From NCBI GenBank assembly GCA_004295245.1, contig REAR01000066.1, positions 1 through 51,144 on the forward strand: DNA of 51,144 nucleotides, given 5' to 3'. Both the position numbers and the translations under genes were made by a program. The notes beneath the pieces were generated by a model that saw nothing but the letters and a program-made list of their open reading frames with translations, was not told where the DNA came from and made no database searches. Shown in pieces: positions 35,701 to 43,793 of the stretch (within the stretch, counting starts at the first letter, position 1; each line of letters opens with the position of its first letter). Origin of the DNA: Sphingobacteriales bacterium. Lineage in GTDB: Bacteria; Bacteroidota; Bacteroidia; Chitinophagales; Chitinophagaceae.

Positions 35701-37753
35701 TATTACCATCTCCAAAAGTCCAGTTCCACTTTATTATAGTATTGCCAGTTGGTACTGTGGATTGATCCTGAAAAGTAACGGTTCTTTTTTCGCAAACAGC
35801 CCCTTGGGTACTGAAAGCAGCAATGGGTGGATTTGATAGTGAAACAATTGCTGAAGCAGTATCGGATAAACAACCCACGTCGCTTATTACCGCTAGCTTC
35901 ACAGTAAAGTCGCCAGGAGCTAAATATGTATGTGTTGGAGTTTTTACAGTTGAAGTATTACCATCTCCAAAGTTCCAGTACCAACGGTTAATGGTTCTAG
36001 GTGCGGCATTGGTTGTGTCAGCAAACAATACCGGTTCGGTAAGGCAACCATTGGTTGTTTTGGTAAAACCTGCTACTGGTGGGTCAAAGATTTGAAGGTT
36101 GTACTCTATTTCTTGTTCTCCATTACAGCCATCTGGTGAAGGATTGGAGGCCACAACAGATATTGGATATGTGCCTGCCGCATTAATTGTATAAAGTTTG
36201 CTTAGCCGATACTTATACAAAGTACGACCATTAACAACCCATGAAGAATCCGCGGTAGGGCTATTAATAGTGGTATCTGAAAATAGACCATTAAACTTCC
36301 ATTGTATACTTGTTGGCTGATAAGGAAAAATCATTGAGAACTTAAAAGGTGAATTTTTGCAGCCAGCTGGAAAGTTTACTGTTGCATATTCATTATCAAT
36401 TGAAACATATTGGTATAAATCTTTTAGATTGGTTCCTGCATTGTATCCATACGATTCTGCGCTTCCAAAACCATAAGCAATTGCGTTGAAACCAGAGTCA
36501 GCCTTTAGAGAGTGCTGGCCAGCAGACACATTAAATTGAGCGTATTTATAATTTGCGTCTTGTGGATGAGTAAAGAAATTAGAAGAAACATTAATTCCAT
36601 CCAGCGTAAACGTTGCTACATCCGAAGCCTTCATTACAACATTTATGTAGTGAGCAGAAATTGCAAAATTAGGTGTTGAATTTAGGGTAACATCATTAAT
36701 AGTTTGTTCAACAGGACTCAAAAGTATCATTTCCGGATCTCCCGGGGTTCCATTTGAAAAACAACCTTGCGAACTAGTGTACTGAGCAACCATCATAGGT
36801 TTATCTGCTTCAATTAATCCAGGTGCTAAACTAGAAAATTGATAGTAAAAGCCATTAATGATGCCAGATAATGGAACTCCATTAAATTTTACAATAGTTG
36901 ACGGATCTAAGACAGCTACCCTAAAATAGTTATTCGACATACCACTTGTTGGGGCAGTTAAATATTTTAGCCCCCATGCATTTTTGGGAAATACCTGCTG
37001 AATTAAATTATCCGCAGAACCATTACTGCAACCAATATTAATTTTACCGCTCCCAGAAAAAACAGCAATTCTTTTACAACCACCGGATATGCCACTTACT
37101 GATTTAATTTTAGAGCCGGTCAAATCTCCACCCGTATTACCTGTTACAATACCCATTACATTATGAACTTGCCCCTTATTTAAAGTAACTGTATACATTG
37201 TATTGGCGGGACGACCAGTTGTAGTGTTTGAAGTTGGAGTTATTTCTACTATGGTATTATCTTCCGTTGCAATAACGTAAAACCAGGAATTAGAAGCGCC
37301 TTCATTTGATGTTTGCGTAAAATTCATAGAATAATACTCATTACCAAGAGTAGCTGTAGGAAACAGAAGCGTGGCACCAGATACATTTTGATCATAAATA
37401 TGAGCATATGCAACAACTGCTTTGTCACTAGTTATATGAATTCCTTTATTTGAAGTACCCTCTGTTGTAAGTCTTGCATCTTGTGCTCCAGCCTTAGGTA
37501 TTGGGCTTGAGGTTTGGACTGTATTGGCAGGTACCACCAAGTTTTGGACATACCCCGTTGAGGGTATTTCAATTTTTACGTTAGCAGTTACATCAGATGT
37601 AAAGTACAAGACCATATTTTGCCCATTGGCCGCATTCATACGAACATGGTACCCATAAGCCACCCAAAAGTCTTTTCCCTTATTACTAAAATCTTGTGCC
37701 TGGCTAAATAAATAACTAAAAATAAAAAGCCCACTAAGCAGAAGTTTTCTCAT
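32720..37753 (-). CDS. giant PKD-repeat adhesin with IgGFc-binding-like domain and type IX sorting domain
   Basis: This 1677-residue secreted protein has a signal peptide (1-20) and an IgGFc-binding-like region (about 25-440, with KAVVAYAHIYDQ and GATLLFPTATLG). About ten PKD domains follow (557-1427), each with a core like WxWxFGDGxTSxxxNPTHxY. A further Ig-like stretch leads to a gliding-motility-type C-terminal domain (1593-1677, VPNAFSPNGDGINDTW to YYWIINPKNGRKQMNGSV). That domain directs export and attachment by the type IX system (type B signal). The PKD units follow a three-unit super-repeat. The PorP/SprF gene lies downstream at 104 bp. It is likely a surface adhesin. Confidence 0.93.
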   Translation of the reverse strand: MRKLLLSGLFIFSYLFSQAQDFSNKGKDFWVAYGYHVRMNAANGQNMVLYFTSDVTANVKIEIPSTGYVQNLVVPANTVQTSSPIPKAGAQDARLTTEGTSNKGIHITSDKAVVAYAHIYDQNVSGATLLFPTATLGNEYYSMNFTQTSNEGASNSWFYVIATEDNTIVEITPTSNTTTGRPANTMYTVTLNKGQVHNVMGIVTGNTGGDLTGSKIKSVSGISGGCKRIAVFSGSGKINIGCSNGSADNLIQQVFPKNAWGLKYLTAPTSGMSNNYFRVAVLDPSTIVKFNGVPLSGIINGFYYQFSSLAPGLIEADKPMMVAQYTSSQGCFSNGTPGDPEMILLSPVEQTINDVTLNSTPNFAISAHYINVVMKASDVATFTLDGINVSSNFFTHPQDANYKYAQFNVSAGQHSLKADSGFNAIAYGFGSAESYGYNAGTNLKDLYQYVSIDNEYATVNFPAGCKNSPFKFSMIFPYQPTSIQWKFNGLFSDTTINSPTADSSWVVNGRTLYKYRLSKLYTINAAGTYPISVVASNPSPDGCNGEQEIEYNLQIFDPPVAGFTKTTNGCLTEPVLFADTTNAAPRTINRWYWNFGDGNTSTVKTPTHTYLAPGDFTVKLAVISDVGCLSDTASAIVSLSNPPIAAFSTQGAVCEKRTVTFQDQSTVPTGNTIIKWNWTFGDGNTSILQNPTHNYATAGTYTVTLVVETSSGCRSVVLSRPVIVNALPAVNFNLPNVCLPVGAAQFTDLSTIADGSQALFTHAWDFGDGVGVSTLANPLYNYSGIGPYNVRLTITSKDGCVKDSLKQLTTIYARPTAQFLAPAEVCLSDSAQFSDQSTAPASSVTEWFWDFADATTANVQNPKKRWAAAGTYQVKLYIKSAIGCISDTITKSIVVNQLPTSDFNTSSPACETKLINFTDASVANSGALNKWSWSFGNGNTSTAQNPTQTYTTAGSYTVTLNVETDKGCKSTLMTKTVVVNAQPIVNFNMPAICLPAGTGQFNDLSTISDGSQAQFAYAWEFGDGGTATQKNPVHYYSAVGPYNVRLRVTSKDGCWDTLTKVMNTVYPQPKANYTVTPEVCLGAVTTYTDNSDGKGSALTQWFWSFGDGGTASTQNATHIYATANTFAVRLYVVTDKGCYSDTLSQNTVANPLPTVNFTTSAPVCETRPITFTDASLANAGNLIKWTWDFGDGGTSLLQSPTHTFTTGNTTPYTITLNVETDKGCKNAVPFLRPVTVNYLPRPDFIAPEICLTDPAAQFTNSSTIPDNSATQFTYLWNFGDPNANGGNPNTSALKDPSHRYTVTGPYNVRLTVTSKDGCVKDTLKTFIVNGTQPQASFTVNNATTLCSNQDVSITDGSTVDVGNVVKVEVYWDYLNNPTNKTVDDTPTPGKTYTHKYPDAGTNTTYQVRYVVYSGLSCVNQTTRTITLGASPQIQFTSMTDVCEEITPFQITAAREIFGLPGTGTYSGTGVSTSGLFNPRVATPGIHTLTYSFVAANGCSISATQTIKVNPQPVADAGPDRTLLEGGFITLNAKGTGNTISYLWTPASYLDNALIATPKVTAPDDITYRLTVTSADGCVDTDDVFVKVLKAPVVPNAFSPNGDGINDTWNIEFLDSYPGSTVEVYNRYGQIVFSSVGYQNPGWNGRLKGQALPVGTYYWIINPKNGRKQMNGSVTILR

Positions 37754-38475
37754 TGCAATAATCTTAATAAAGTAATTAGCAATTTACTAAATAAAAGTTT
37801 AGTTCTAAACGTATTAGATTTTAGTGTAAGATATTGGACTGGCAGAAATGCTTTCTTTTTTTGTACGGAAAACAGATCGCTTCCGTTTGTAAAACTTTAA
37901 AAGAAAACAGAAGTCAACGTTTGTAAAGTTGGTCATTTTTAATTACCCCCGCAAGCAGGTGTACGACCTTTTTTAAGATAACCGATGTAACCATCAAAAA
38001 TACCCAAGCCCTGTTACAAACCACAGATACCCAATAATGCCAATACGGCATATTCAAAAATTTTAAAGTATCCCTAAAAACCGGCAGCTTGATTTACCTC
38101 ATCTTTTTTTTGTGGACCCAATTTTTTTACAAGCTCACACTTAAACCCCGCAGAGGGTAGTATCACTGAAAAAGTAGCAAAAAATAAAAAAATACATACA
38201 TATAATTATTAATTCAACTAATTTAATCAATATAAAATATCGTATTAATTATATTAATAAATAATAATCAAACAACTGTGATAAAAAAACATTAAAAAAA
38301 TTAAAAAACATAAAAAAGTATATTTTTTTAATTTCTAATGTCCAGCAGGGCAATTATTGTTTGTATAAATATTATAGTATATAATTATAAATAATTAAAT
38401 AATAAGAAATTATACAAATAATTATAACTAATAAATTTATGCCAACTCTATTACTATAATTTTTGTTTCTGGTTT
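37754..38475. other. gene desert with extremely AT-rich core
   Basis: No gene is recognised upstream of the giant adhesin gene. From about 38165 to 38460 the sequence is almost only A and T, with runs such as ATTAAAAAAATTAAAAAAC and TATAATTATAAATAATTA. A minus-strand frame of about 45-60 codons near 37915-38090 lacks a recognisable pattern. The desert probably includes the adhesin promoter and perhaps a binding region for nucleoid proteins, which is inference. Confidence 0.4.
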
Positions 38476-38601
38476 ATGAAAACTATAAAAATTAGTTTAC
38501 TTATTTGCTCTTTTTTTATTGCTTTAATTGCACGGCGAAGATTTGGTTGTCATTTTGTATTATTTGTTGTACAAATAATTAGGCCTTTAATAGCGCCTTA
38601 A
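38476..38601 (+). pseudogene. orphan signal-peptide-like fragment
   Basis: A 41-codon frame starts at ATG 38476 with MKTIKISLLICSFFIALIA, a convincing signal peptide. It then runs into arginine-rich and hydrophobic sequence (ARRRFGCHFVLF) and stops at 38601. It looks like the start of a secreted-protein gene whose body was deleted. A genuine small membrane peptide is the alternative. Confidence 0.3.
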
Positions 38602-38956
38602 AAGCCTCTCCCAGTCTCTTTTGAATAAATGAATAGTTAGTTTGATGTTGTGTAAGAAGTGATAAAAGATGACGTAACGTCATTTTAGAGGAAAGTAAAA
38701 GTTAAGACACTGGGGTTTAGTCTTGAAAATTTTAGAGCCAGTATTTATTTTTTAACCGTAACGGTTTTGGAAAAGAGTGGTATGTGATTATTATTTTTTC
38801 ATAGTTGCTTAAAAGATTTGCCGATGAACTGAGCGTAGCAACGATGTTGCCCATTGCTAAAAAGCTGGCTCAATACACAAAAAAAATAGACCCAAAAAAG
38901 TATGGACACTAAAAAAGGGAGCCGTCGCTCCCTTCGTTTTTAATAGTATTAATTGT
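38602..38956. other. intergenic stretch with dyad, decayed repeat and terminator
   Basis: ATGACGT-A-ACGTCAT (38669-38683) is a small perfect dyad. A decayed two-block repeat follows: GAGCGTAGCAAC at 38831-38842, then GCTGGCTCAA 21 nt later at 38864. The stretch ends with the terminator of the HMA gene. No coding sequence is seen. Confidence 0.4.
38913..38934 (-). terminator. terminator of the HMA-domain gene
   Basis: AAGGGAGC and GCTCCCTT pair around a four-base loop 22 bp past the stop of the minus-strand gene and are followed by TTTT in that direction. Confidence 0.75.
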
Positions 38957-39322
38957 TTATCCCTTCTTTTTCATACCGCCACCATCTTCTGGTTTTTTGC
39001 AACATAGGGGTAATTTTTTATATGCTTCGGGGTCAGCAGTTACGTCATCTGCATCGTACCCAATATTTGCAATGGCTGTCTTAATATTTTCAATATTCGT
39101 GCGGTCTGTATAAAAAGTAACTTTTACCGTCTTTCTTTTATAATCAGATACCACTTTAAAAACGCCTTCTTCTCTGGCCAAGTAATTTTCTATTCTGGTT
39201 TTACAGCTCTCGCATTGAACAGTTGGGGTTTTTATAGTTACGGTTACATTACCCTTTTTAACCTGTGCCTGGATGGTGGTTACCAACAGTATGCAAGCAA
39301 AAAATGAAAATAAGTGTCTCAT
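38957..39322 (-). CDS. periplasmic heavy-metal-associated (HMA) domain protein
   Basis: This 121-residue protein has a signal peptide (about 1-19) and one ferredoxin-like HMA domain with metal site C37-E-S-C40 (TVQCESCKTRIE), so it probably binds copper or another soft metal in the periplasm. A C-terminal tail adds a vicinal C-C pair (LPLCCKKPEDGGGMKKKG) that may also bind metal. No metal-transporting ATPase or regulator is nearby. It lies 46 bp after pyrE on the same strand and may share its transcript by read-through, with no obvious functional link. Confidence 0.87.
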   Translation of the reverse strand: MRHLFSFFACILLVTTIQAQVKKGNVTVTIKTPTVQCESCKTRIENYLAREEGVFKVVSDYKRKTVKVTFYTDRTNIENIKTAIANIGYDADDVTADPEAYKKLPLCCKKPEDGGGMKKKG

Positions 39323-39368
39323 TGTTTTTTATTTTAATAATATGCAATTATTGCCAAATCAAATTTAA

Positions 39369-40004
39369 TTAAAGTCCTGTCCAAGTAGAAGGATCTTGCC
39401 GCCATTTTAACAAAATGGCTTGCTGTTCCGGAGCAACCTGACCTTTTTCAGTAGCCAGTTCAATAAGCGCTTCATAATTAGTAAGTGTTCTGAAAGGTAC
39501 TCCTGCTGCATCAAACGCATCGGTTGCTACTTTAAAGCCATAACTAAAAATGGCTACCATACCTACTACTTCTACACCTGCTTTACGCAGCACTTCAACT
39601 ACTTGTAAACTGCTTTTTCCGGTTGAAATCAGGTCTTCTATAACCAAAACTTTATCGCCGGGTTGATATAACCCTTCAATTTGATTGCCCATACCGTGTT
39701 CTTTGGGTTTGGGACGTACATACAGATAAGGCATCTTTAACTGATCTGCAGCCATTGCACCCCAGGCAATGCCAGCGGTTGCCACACCTGCCAATAACTG
39801 TGCATCCTGAAACTCAGTAAAAATAAGGTTACACATTTCAGACTTAATAAAATCTCGCATATAGGGGAAGGATAAAACCCTTCTGTTATCGCAATAAATA
39901 GGGCTTTTCCAGCCACTGGCCCAGGTAAATGGTTGCGCTGGGCTTAACCTTACAGCTTCTACCTGTAATAGTTTTTCAGCAACTGCTTTCTCGTTTGTTG
40001 TCAT
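39369..40004 (-). CDS. pyrE: orotate phosphoribosyltransferase
   Basis: PyrE joins orotate and PRPP to give orotidine 5'-phosphate in pyrimidine synthesis. The 211-residue protein shows the substrate loop WASGWKSPIYCDNR (28-41) and YVRPKPKEHG (95-104). The PRPP-binding motif VLVIEDLISTGKSS is at 119-132. The length and order are normal for the family and the enzyme is cytoplasmic. The desaturase gene lies 89 bp upstream and the HMA gene 46 bp downstream, all on the minus strand. Confidence 0.95.
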   Translation of the reverse strand: MTTNEKAVAEKLLQVEAVRLSPAQPFTWASGWKSPIYCDNRRVLSFPYMRDFIKSEMCNLIFTEFQDAQLLAGVATAGIAWGAMAADQLKMPYLYVRPKPKEHGMGNQIEGLYQPGDKVLVIEDLISTGKSSLQVVEVLRKAGVEVVGMVAIFSYGFKVATDAFDAAGVPFRTLTNYEALIELATEKGQVAPEQQAILLKWRQDPSTWTGL

Positions 40005-40093
40005 ACACTTGGTTTAATAAAAATACCAGTAGCAAAACTACTGGTATCTGGTATTGAACGTTTATCTTTTTAATGACAGTTTGGGGAAAACAT

Positions 40094-41161
40094 TTATCCC
40101 CGGCCCATTTGCTTTAAAAAAGCCACATGCGATGCTACGGCGTAACGCACTCTGGGGTATTCAATATAAGTGATGCCATATTCATTACAAGCCTGTTTAA
40201 TAATCTTGCTGATGGCAGGATAGTGTATATGAGAAATTTTAGGAAATAGATGGTGCTCTATCTGAAAATTTAAGCCCCCCACTAACCAACTTACCAGTTT
40301 GTTATGTGTTGCAAAATTAGCAGTAGTCTTAATTTGATGAATAGCCCATTCATCTTCTAAACGACCAGTTGCTTCATCTGGTACCGGAAAAGCAGTATGC
40401 TCTACTGTATGTGCCAGCTGAAATACTAAACTTAAAACCAAGCCAGCCACCAATGTAAATATCAAGAAACTGATTAACCAGGATGTAAAACCTACCATAT
40501 AAATGGGCAGCCCGATAAATATAAAAGCATGTGCCAGCTTAAAGCCCCAAAACACCAGGTGATCTGATAATTTCATATTCTTTAAAGCCATATTGCCCAC
40601 TTTGCCTTTAAAGTATTTTTGATAATCCAACACAAAAATCCAGAAAATATAAAGCAAGGAATACAAAAACCAGAAATAGATATGCTGGTATTTGTGCAAA
40701 GGGTATTTCTTTTGAGAAGCGGTCATCCGCATCCACGGTTTTATGTCAATATCATCATCCAGTCCATCCACATTGGTGTAAGCATGGTGAATTACGTTGT
40801 GCTTCATATTCCACATAAAACTGTTGCCGCCTAAAATATTCAAAGAAAAAGCAGCCAGCTTATTTACCCATTTGTATTTGCTAAAACTGCCATGCGCCCC
40901 ATCGTGCATTACATTAAACCCAATGGCTGCCACTACCCCGCCCAACAAAATACTTTCAATAACCTGTAACCACACCGCCGGAGTAAAAAATATAAGATGT
41001 ATGTAAATAAACAAAAAAGCAACGCTTAAAATAATAGCCTTCATAAATAAGCTATAATTACCTGTGGTGCTTTTTCCCACTTCCTCAAAATAATCGCCAA
41101 TACGTTTTTTTAGCTCAGCATGAAATGACTGCTGTACATTGGAAAATTTAGGAATAGCCAT
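40094..41161 (-). CDS. membrane fatty acid desaturase (acyl-lipid/acyl-CoA front-end type)
   Basis: This 355-residue membrane enzyme should introduce a double bond into fatty acyl chains. The di-iron histidine boxes are visible: H86-D-G-A-H90, H121-NVI-H125-H126 and QIEHHLFP near residue 300, with Q in the third box as in front-end desaturases. About four transmembrane helices flank them. No fused cytochrome b5 domain is present, so an external electron donor is needed. It begins at ATG 41161 with a normal cytoplasmic N-terminus. Its likely role is adapting membrane fluidity, which is inferred from the family. Confidence 0.9.
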   Translation of the reverse strand: MAIPKFSNVQQSFHAELKKRIGDYFEEVGKSTTGNYSLFMKAIILSVAFLFIYIHLIFFTPAVWLQVIESILLGGVVAAIGFNVMHDGAHGSFSKYKWVNKLAAFSLNILGGNSFMWNMKHNVIHHAYTNVDGLDDDIDIKPWMRMTASQKKYPLHKYQHIYFWFLYSLLYIFWIFVLDYQKYFKGKVGNMALKNMKLSDHLVFWGFKLAHAFIFIGLPIYMVGFTSWLISFLIFTLVAGLVLSLVFQLAHTVEHTAFPVPDEATGRLEDEWAIHQIKTTANFATHNKLVSWLVGGLNFQIEHHLFPKISHIHYPAISKIIKQACNEYGITYIEYPRVRYAVASHVAFLKQMGRG

Positions 41162-41259
41162 AAATATAATTAAGTGATGAAATTAAACGATTTGCAAAGG
41201 TAACTCTAGTTCGGTACAAATAGTGTTAATGCGCTTATTTTTCCCTGCAATTAAGCCGC

Positions 41260-42000
41260 CTAAGTTTCTACCAATACCAGCGCATCCAAATTCTTAATAC
41301 CTATCTTCTTTTCTGTCATAAATCCTTCACCATACTTAACACCTATACGTTTGCCCAGCATACGTGCACGGGCAATAACGGCTTCTAAAAAATCGGGGGT
41401 AGAAATATAAGTTTGAGGCTCATTACTATTACTACCAACGCTTGTATGGAATTGCGTAGTATAGGCTTCTACTGACTGCATCCGCTGTTCAAACACATCG
41501 CTAATATCTACAATCAGGTCTGGCTCGTGGTACCAATCCTGCATATAATGCAATACCATTTTAGGCCGCCAGCGTTGTTGACTTTTGCCTGCCCCATCTG
41601 TTGTTTCTATTTTAGTAAGGCCCGCTAAAAAACAACAATCTGCAATCATATGACCCGCACGGCCATGATCGGGGTGCCGGTCATCCAACACATTGGCTAT
41701 TACCACTTCTGGCTGATATTTACGAATGGCTGCAATAAGCTGCAATTGATGGGTTTCATCGTTCTTAAAAAAACCATCCCGCATTTTTAAATTTTCACGT
41801 ACCTGAACGCCAATTATTTTGGCTGCCGTAGCAGCCTCTGTATAACGGGTTTCAATAGTTCCGCGGGTGCCTAACTCGCCTTGTGTTAAATCTAAAATAC
41901 CAACCTTTTTTCCTTGTTTCAGTTCGTTAATAAGCGTGCCAGAGCATCCCAGTTCTACATCATCGGGGTGTACTCCAATGGCCAATACATCTAACTTCAT
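41260..42000 (-). CDS. bshB1: bacillithiol biosynthesis deacetylase BshB1
   Basis: BshB1 removes the acetyl group from GlcNAc-malate in bacillithiol synthesis. The 246-residue zinc enzyme shows GVHPDDVELG (9-18), whose His and Asp bind zinc, then LDLTQGELGTRG and LDDRHPDHGRAG (His/Asp of the active site). The BshB1-specific end (ARARMLGKRIGVKYGEGF) favours BshB1 over other LmbE-like deacetylases. The BshA and BshC genes are not here. A bacilliredoxin gene at 45811-46224 supports bacillithiol use by this organism. Confidence 0.93.
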   Translation of the reverse strand: MKLDVLAIGVHPDDVELGCSGTLINELKQGKKVGILDLTQGELGTRGTIETRYTEAATAAKIIGVQVRENLKMRDGFFKNDETHQLQLIAAIRKYQPEVVIANVLDDRHPDHGRAGHMIADCCFLAGLTKIETTDGAGKSQQRWRPKMVLHYMQDWYHEPDLIVDISDVFEQRMQSVEAYTTQFHTSVGSNSNEPQTYISTPDFLEAVIARARMLGKRIGVKYGEGFMTEKKIGIKNLDALVLVET

Positions 42001-42054
42001 TGGTAAATTGTTTGGGGTGGCAAAGATACGCCAATTGCCATTGAATATTTTTTA

Positions 42055-42105
42055 GGTAACCAGCTTTGGAATAAAGGTGATCATCGTTGCGTCGCACACT
42101 TGTAC
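42055..42105 (-). repeat. two-block intergenic repeat, copy 10
   Basis: Block GGTAACCAGC at 42055-42064; reverse core GTTGCGTCGCAC at 42086-42097, 21 nt away. It forms an inverted pair with copy 11. Confidence 0.8.
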
Positions 42106-42151
42106 AGTTGCAGGTAAAAGAAGCATTGACTATTTGACCATACACATACTT

Positions 42152-42202
42152 CAGCACAAGTGTGCGACGCAACGATGATGCTAAAAGTACTGCTGCTGGC
42201 TG
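42152..42202 (+). repeat. two-block intergenic repeat, copy 11
   Basis: Core GTGCGACGCAAC at 42162-42173; block GCTGGCTGC at 42194-42202. It faces copy 10 across 64 bp. Confidence 0.8.
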
Positions 42203-42208
42203 CAATAT

Positions 42209-42772
42209 TTATTCCTTGTTGCCCCAACGATAGGTATTAATTGCAAGTCCGCTTAAATCCAGTGCCCGGTCGGTTACTGTAGCCACCGCTTCTTCAATAG
42301 TTTTAGGGCGGCTGTAAAAAGAAGGTGTGGCTGGGCAAATAATACCACCAGCCATTGTTACTGTTTCCATATTTTTAATATGAATAAGATTGTAGGGCGT
42401 TTCTCTTACCAGGCAAATAAGTTTGCGACGTTCCTTTAAAACAACATCGGCAGCACGGGTTATTAAATCGTTTGAAATGCCAGTGGCAATACGGCCCAAT
42501 GTACCCATAGAGCATGGGGCTATGAGCATAATATTATAATTACCAGAGCCGGAAGCAAAAGGTGCTAAAAAGTTATTTTGTTCATAAAATTTTACGGGGT
42601 AGTTATTATATGCATCGTTACCCAGTTCTGTTTTCCAAACTTCTTTGGCATTGGGCGTAAAAACTAAGGAGAGTTCCTGCCACTGATCTTTTATGGCAAA
42701 TAATTTGTCAATTAATAATTTTGCATAAATGGCGCCACTGGCGCCGGTTACTGCAACAACAATTTTGTTCAT
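42209..42772 (-). CDS. ubiX: UbiX-type flavin prenyltransferase
   Basis: UbiX attaches dimethylallyl to FMN to make the prenyl-FMN cofactor used by UbiD-type decarboxylases. The 187-residue protein shows the flavin-binding VAVTGASGAIYAKLL at the start, then LAPFASGSGNYNIMLIAPCSMGTLGRIA (pattern only) and LVRETPYNLIHIKNM, both family signatures. ATG 42772 is the true start. An in-frame extension to 42988 would overlap the divergent thioredoxin gene and is unlike the family. No ubiD gene is nearby. Promoters for both divergent genes must fit in the 40-bp gap. Confidence 0.93.
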   Translation of the reverse strand: MNKIVVAVTGASGAIYAKLLIDKLFAIKDQWQELSLVFTPNAKEVWKTELGNDAYNNYPVKFYEQNNFLAPFASGSGNYNIMLIAPCSMGTLGRIATGISNDLITRAADVVLKERRKLICLVRETPYNLIHIKNMETVTMAGGIICPATPSFYSRPKTIEEAVATVTDRALDLSGLAINTYRWGNKE

Positions 42773-42812
42773 GCTGTTAACTGGCTTTAAATAATAACCA
42801 AACAAAAATACA

Positions 42813-43325
42813 ATGCAGAAGTTTACTCTTGGTTTATTAATTCTTTTGTTAGTTGCGGGCAACGCGAAAGCGCAGTCTATACAATGGATGAGCCTTACTG
42901 AAGCTGAAGCTGCTTTAAAAAAACAAGCAAGACCACTGTTAATTGATTTGTATACGGACTGGTGTGGCTGGTGCAAGGTAATGGACAAGAATACTTATAG
43001 CAACAAAAATGTAATTGCCTATATAGCTAAAAATTTTTATGCTGTTAAACTGGATGCCGAAACCCGCTCTACACTTAATTGGATGGGCAAAGCGTATAGG
43101 TTTAATGCCAATTACCGCACCAACGATTTAGCTATTTATTTTACACAGGGTAAGCTTTCTTACCCCACCACAGTTATTATACCCACAGACAATAGCGGCC
43201 CGCAACCCATACCAGGCTACCTGGAACCTAAAAATATTGAACTTGTATTAAAGTATTTTGGCGAAGGCAAATACGGTAAACAACCTTTTAGAGAATACCA
43301 ACGAAGCTTTAACGCCAGCTGGTAA
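42813..43325 (+). CDS. secreted thioredoxin-family protein
   Basis: The 170-residue protein has a signal peptide (about 1-20, cleavage after NAKAQ) and a thioredoxin fold. Its active site is W50-C-G-W-C54 in LIDLYTDWCGWCKVMD, and the cis-proline region YPTTVIIPTDN lies around 129-139. It is probably a periplasmic disulphide reductase or isomerase of the DUF255/Thioredoxin_7 type. It is divergent from ubiX, alone on its strand, and followed by three terminator-like hairpins. Confidence 0.88.
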   Translation: MQKFTLGLLILLLVAGNAKAQSIQWMSLTEAEAALKKQARPLLIDLYTDWCGWCKVMDKNTYSNKNVIAYIAKNFYAVKLDAETRSTLNWMGKAYRFNANYRTNDLAIYFTQGKLSYPTTVIIPTDNSGPQPIPGYLEPKNIELVLKYFGEGKYGKQPFREYQRSFNASW

Positions 43326-43358
43326 GCCTTGGCAAAGAATTTGAATCTTATAAAACGA

Positions 43359-43415
43359 TTTTCATAGAATATTGGATTGAAACGGGCCCCGATCTCTATC
43401 GGGGCCCAAATTTTT
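43359..43415 (+). terminator. hairpin unit 1 of three: TTTTCATAG leader plus terminator
   Basis: TTTTCATAGAATATTGGATT starts at 43359. GGGCCCCGAT (43384-43393) pairs perfectly with ATCGGGGCCC (43398-43407) around a CTCT loop, followed by AAATTTTTAT. As it follows the thioredoxin stop by 60 bp, it is likely its terminator. Confidence 0.75.
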
Positions 43416-43465
43416 ATACCCCTGCGTGCAACGAAATATGAATAAAAAATATCTGAGTAGTAGGT

Positions 43466-43527
43466 TTTTCATAGGATATTGGATTAAAAAGCGGGGCTGG
43501 ATTTCTATCCTGGCCCCTTTATTTTTT
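43466..43527 (+). terminator. hairpin unit 2 of three
   Basis: TTTTCATAGGATATTGGATT starts at 43466. The stem GGGGC-t-GGAT (43493-43502) pairs with ATCC-tg-GCCCC (43507-43517) and is followed by TTTATTTTTT. No gene precedes this hairpin directly, so its terminator-like form is unexplained. Confidence 0.6.
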
Positions 43528-43720
43528 AAGCCCTTTTTGCCACTTTAAGCACCACATAAAAAAAAGGTCAGGCATTTATTATGAATCCAATTCATATTTC
43601 AACTGATTGAAATCATCTCGCCTACATGGTTACCTTGACTGAAATCAAAAAGTACCGGTAAACCACTAAAAAAGATTAGTTATGCAACCACATTTATTGT
43701 TTCAACATCTTATATTTGAA

Positions 43721-43793
43721 TTTTCATAGGATAAGGTTTAATGGTTAATGGTATTTGATTAGTGCATCCCGCCGCAAGGCGGGATCTTTTTTT
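43721..43793 (+). terminator. hairpin unit 3 of three
   Basis: TTTTCATAGGATA starts at 43721. ATCCCGCC (43766-43773) pairs with GGCGGGAT (43778-43785) around a GCAA loop and is followed by CTTTTTTTTG. It stands just before the DUF1905 gene start at 43807. Confidence 0.65.

Noticed and set aside
33494-36095. Several plus-strand frames of 60-90 codons inside the giant adhesin gene
   Set aside because: They repeat with the PKD repeats of the opposite strand and are by-products of that periodic sequence.
37915-38090. Minus-strand frame of about 45-60 codons in the gene desert
   Set aside because: It has no good start or family pattern and sits next to AT-rich non-coding sequence; it is too short to separate from chance.
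42773-42988. 72-residue N-terminal extension of UbiX
   Set aside because: It overlaps the divergent thioredoxin gene and is absent from the family pattern, which starts MNKIVVAVTGASG.
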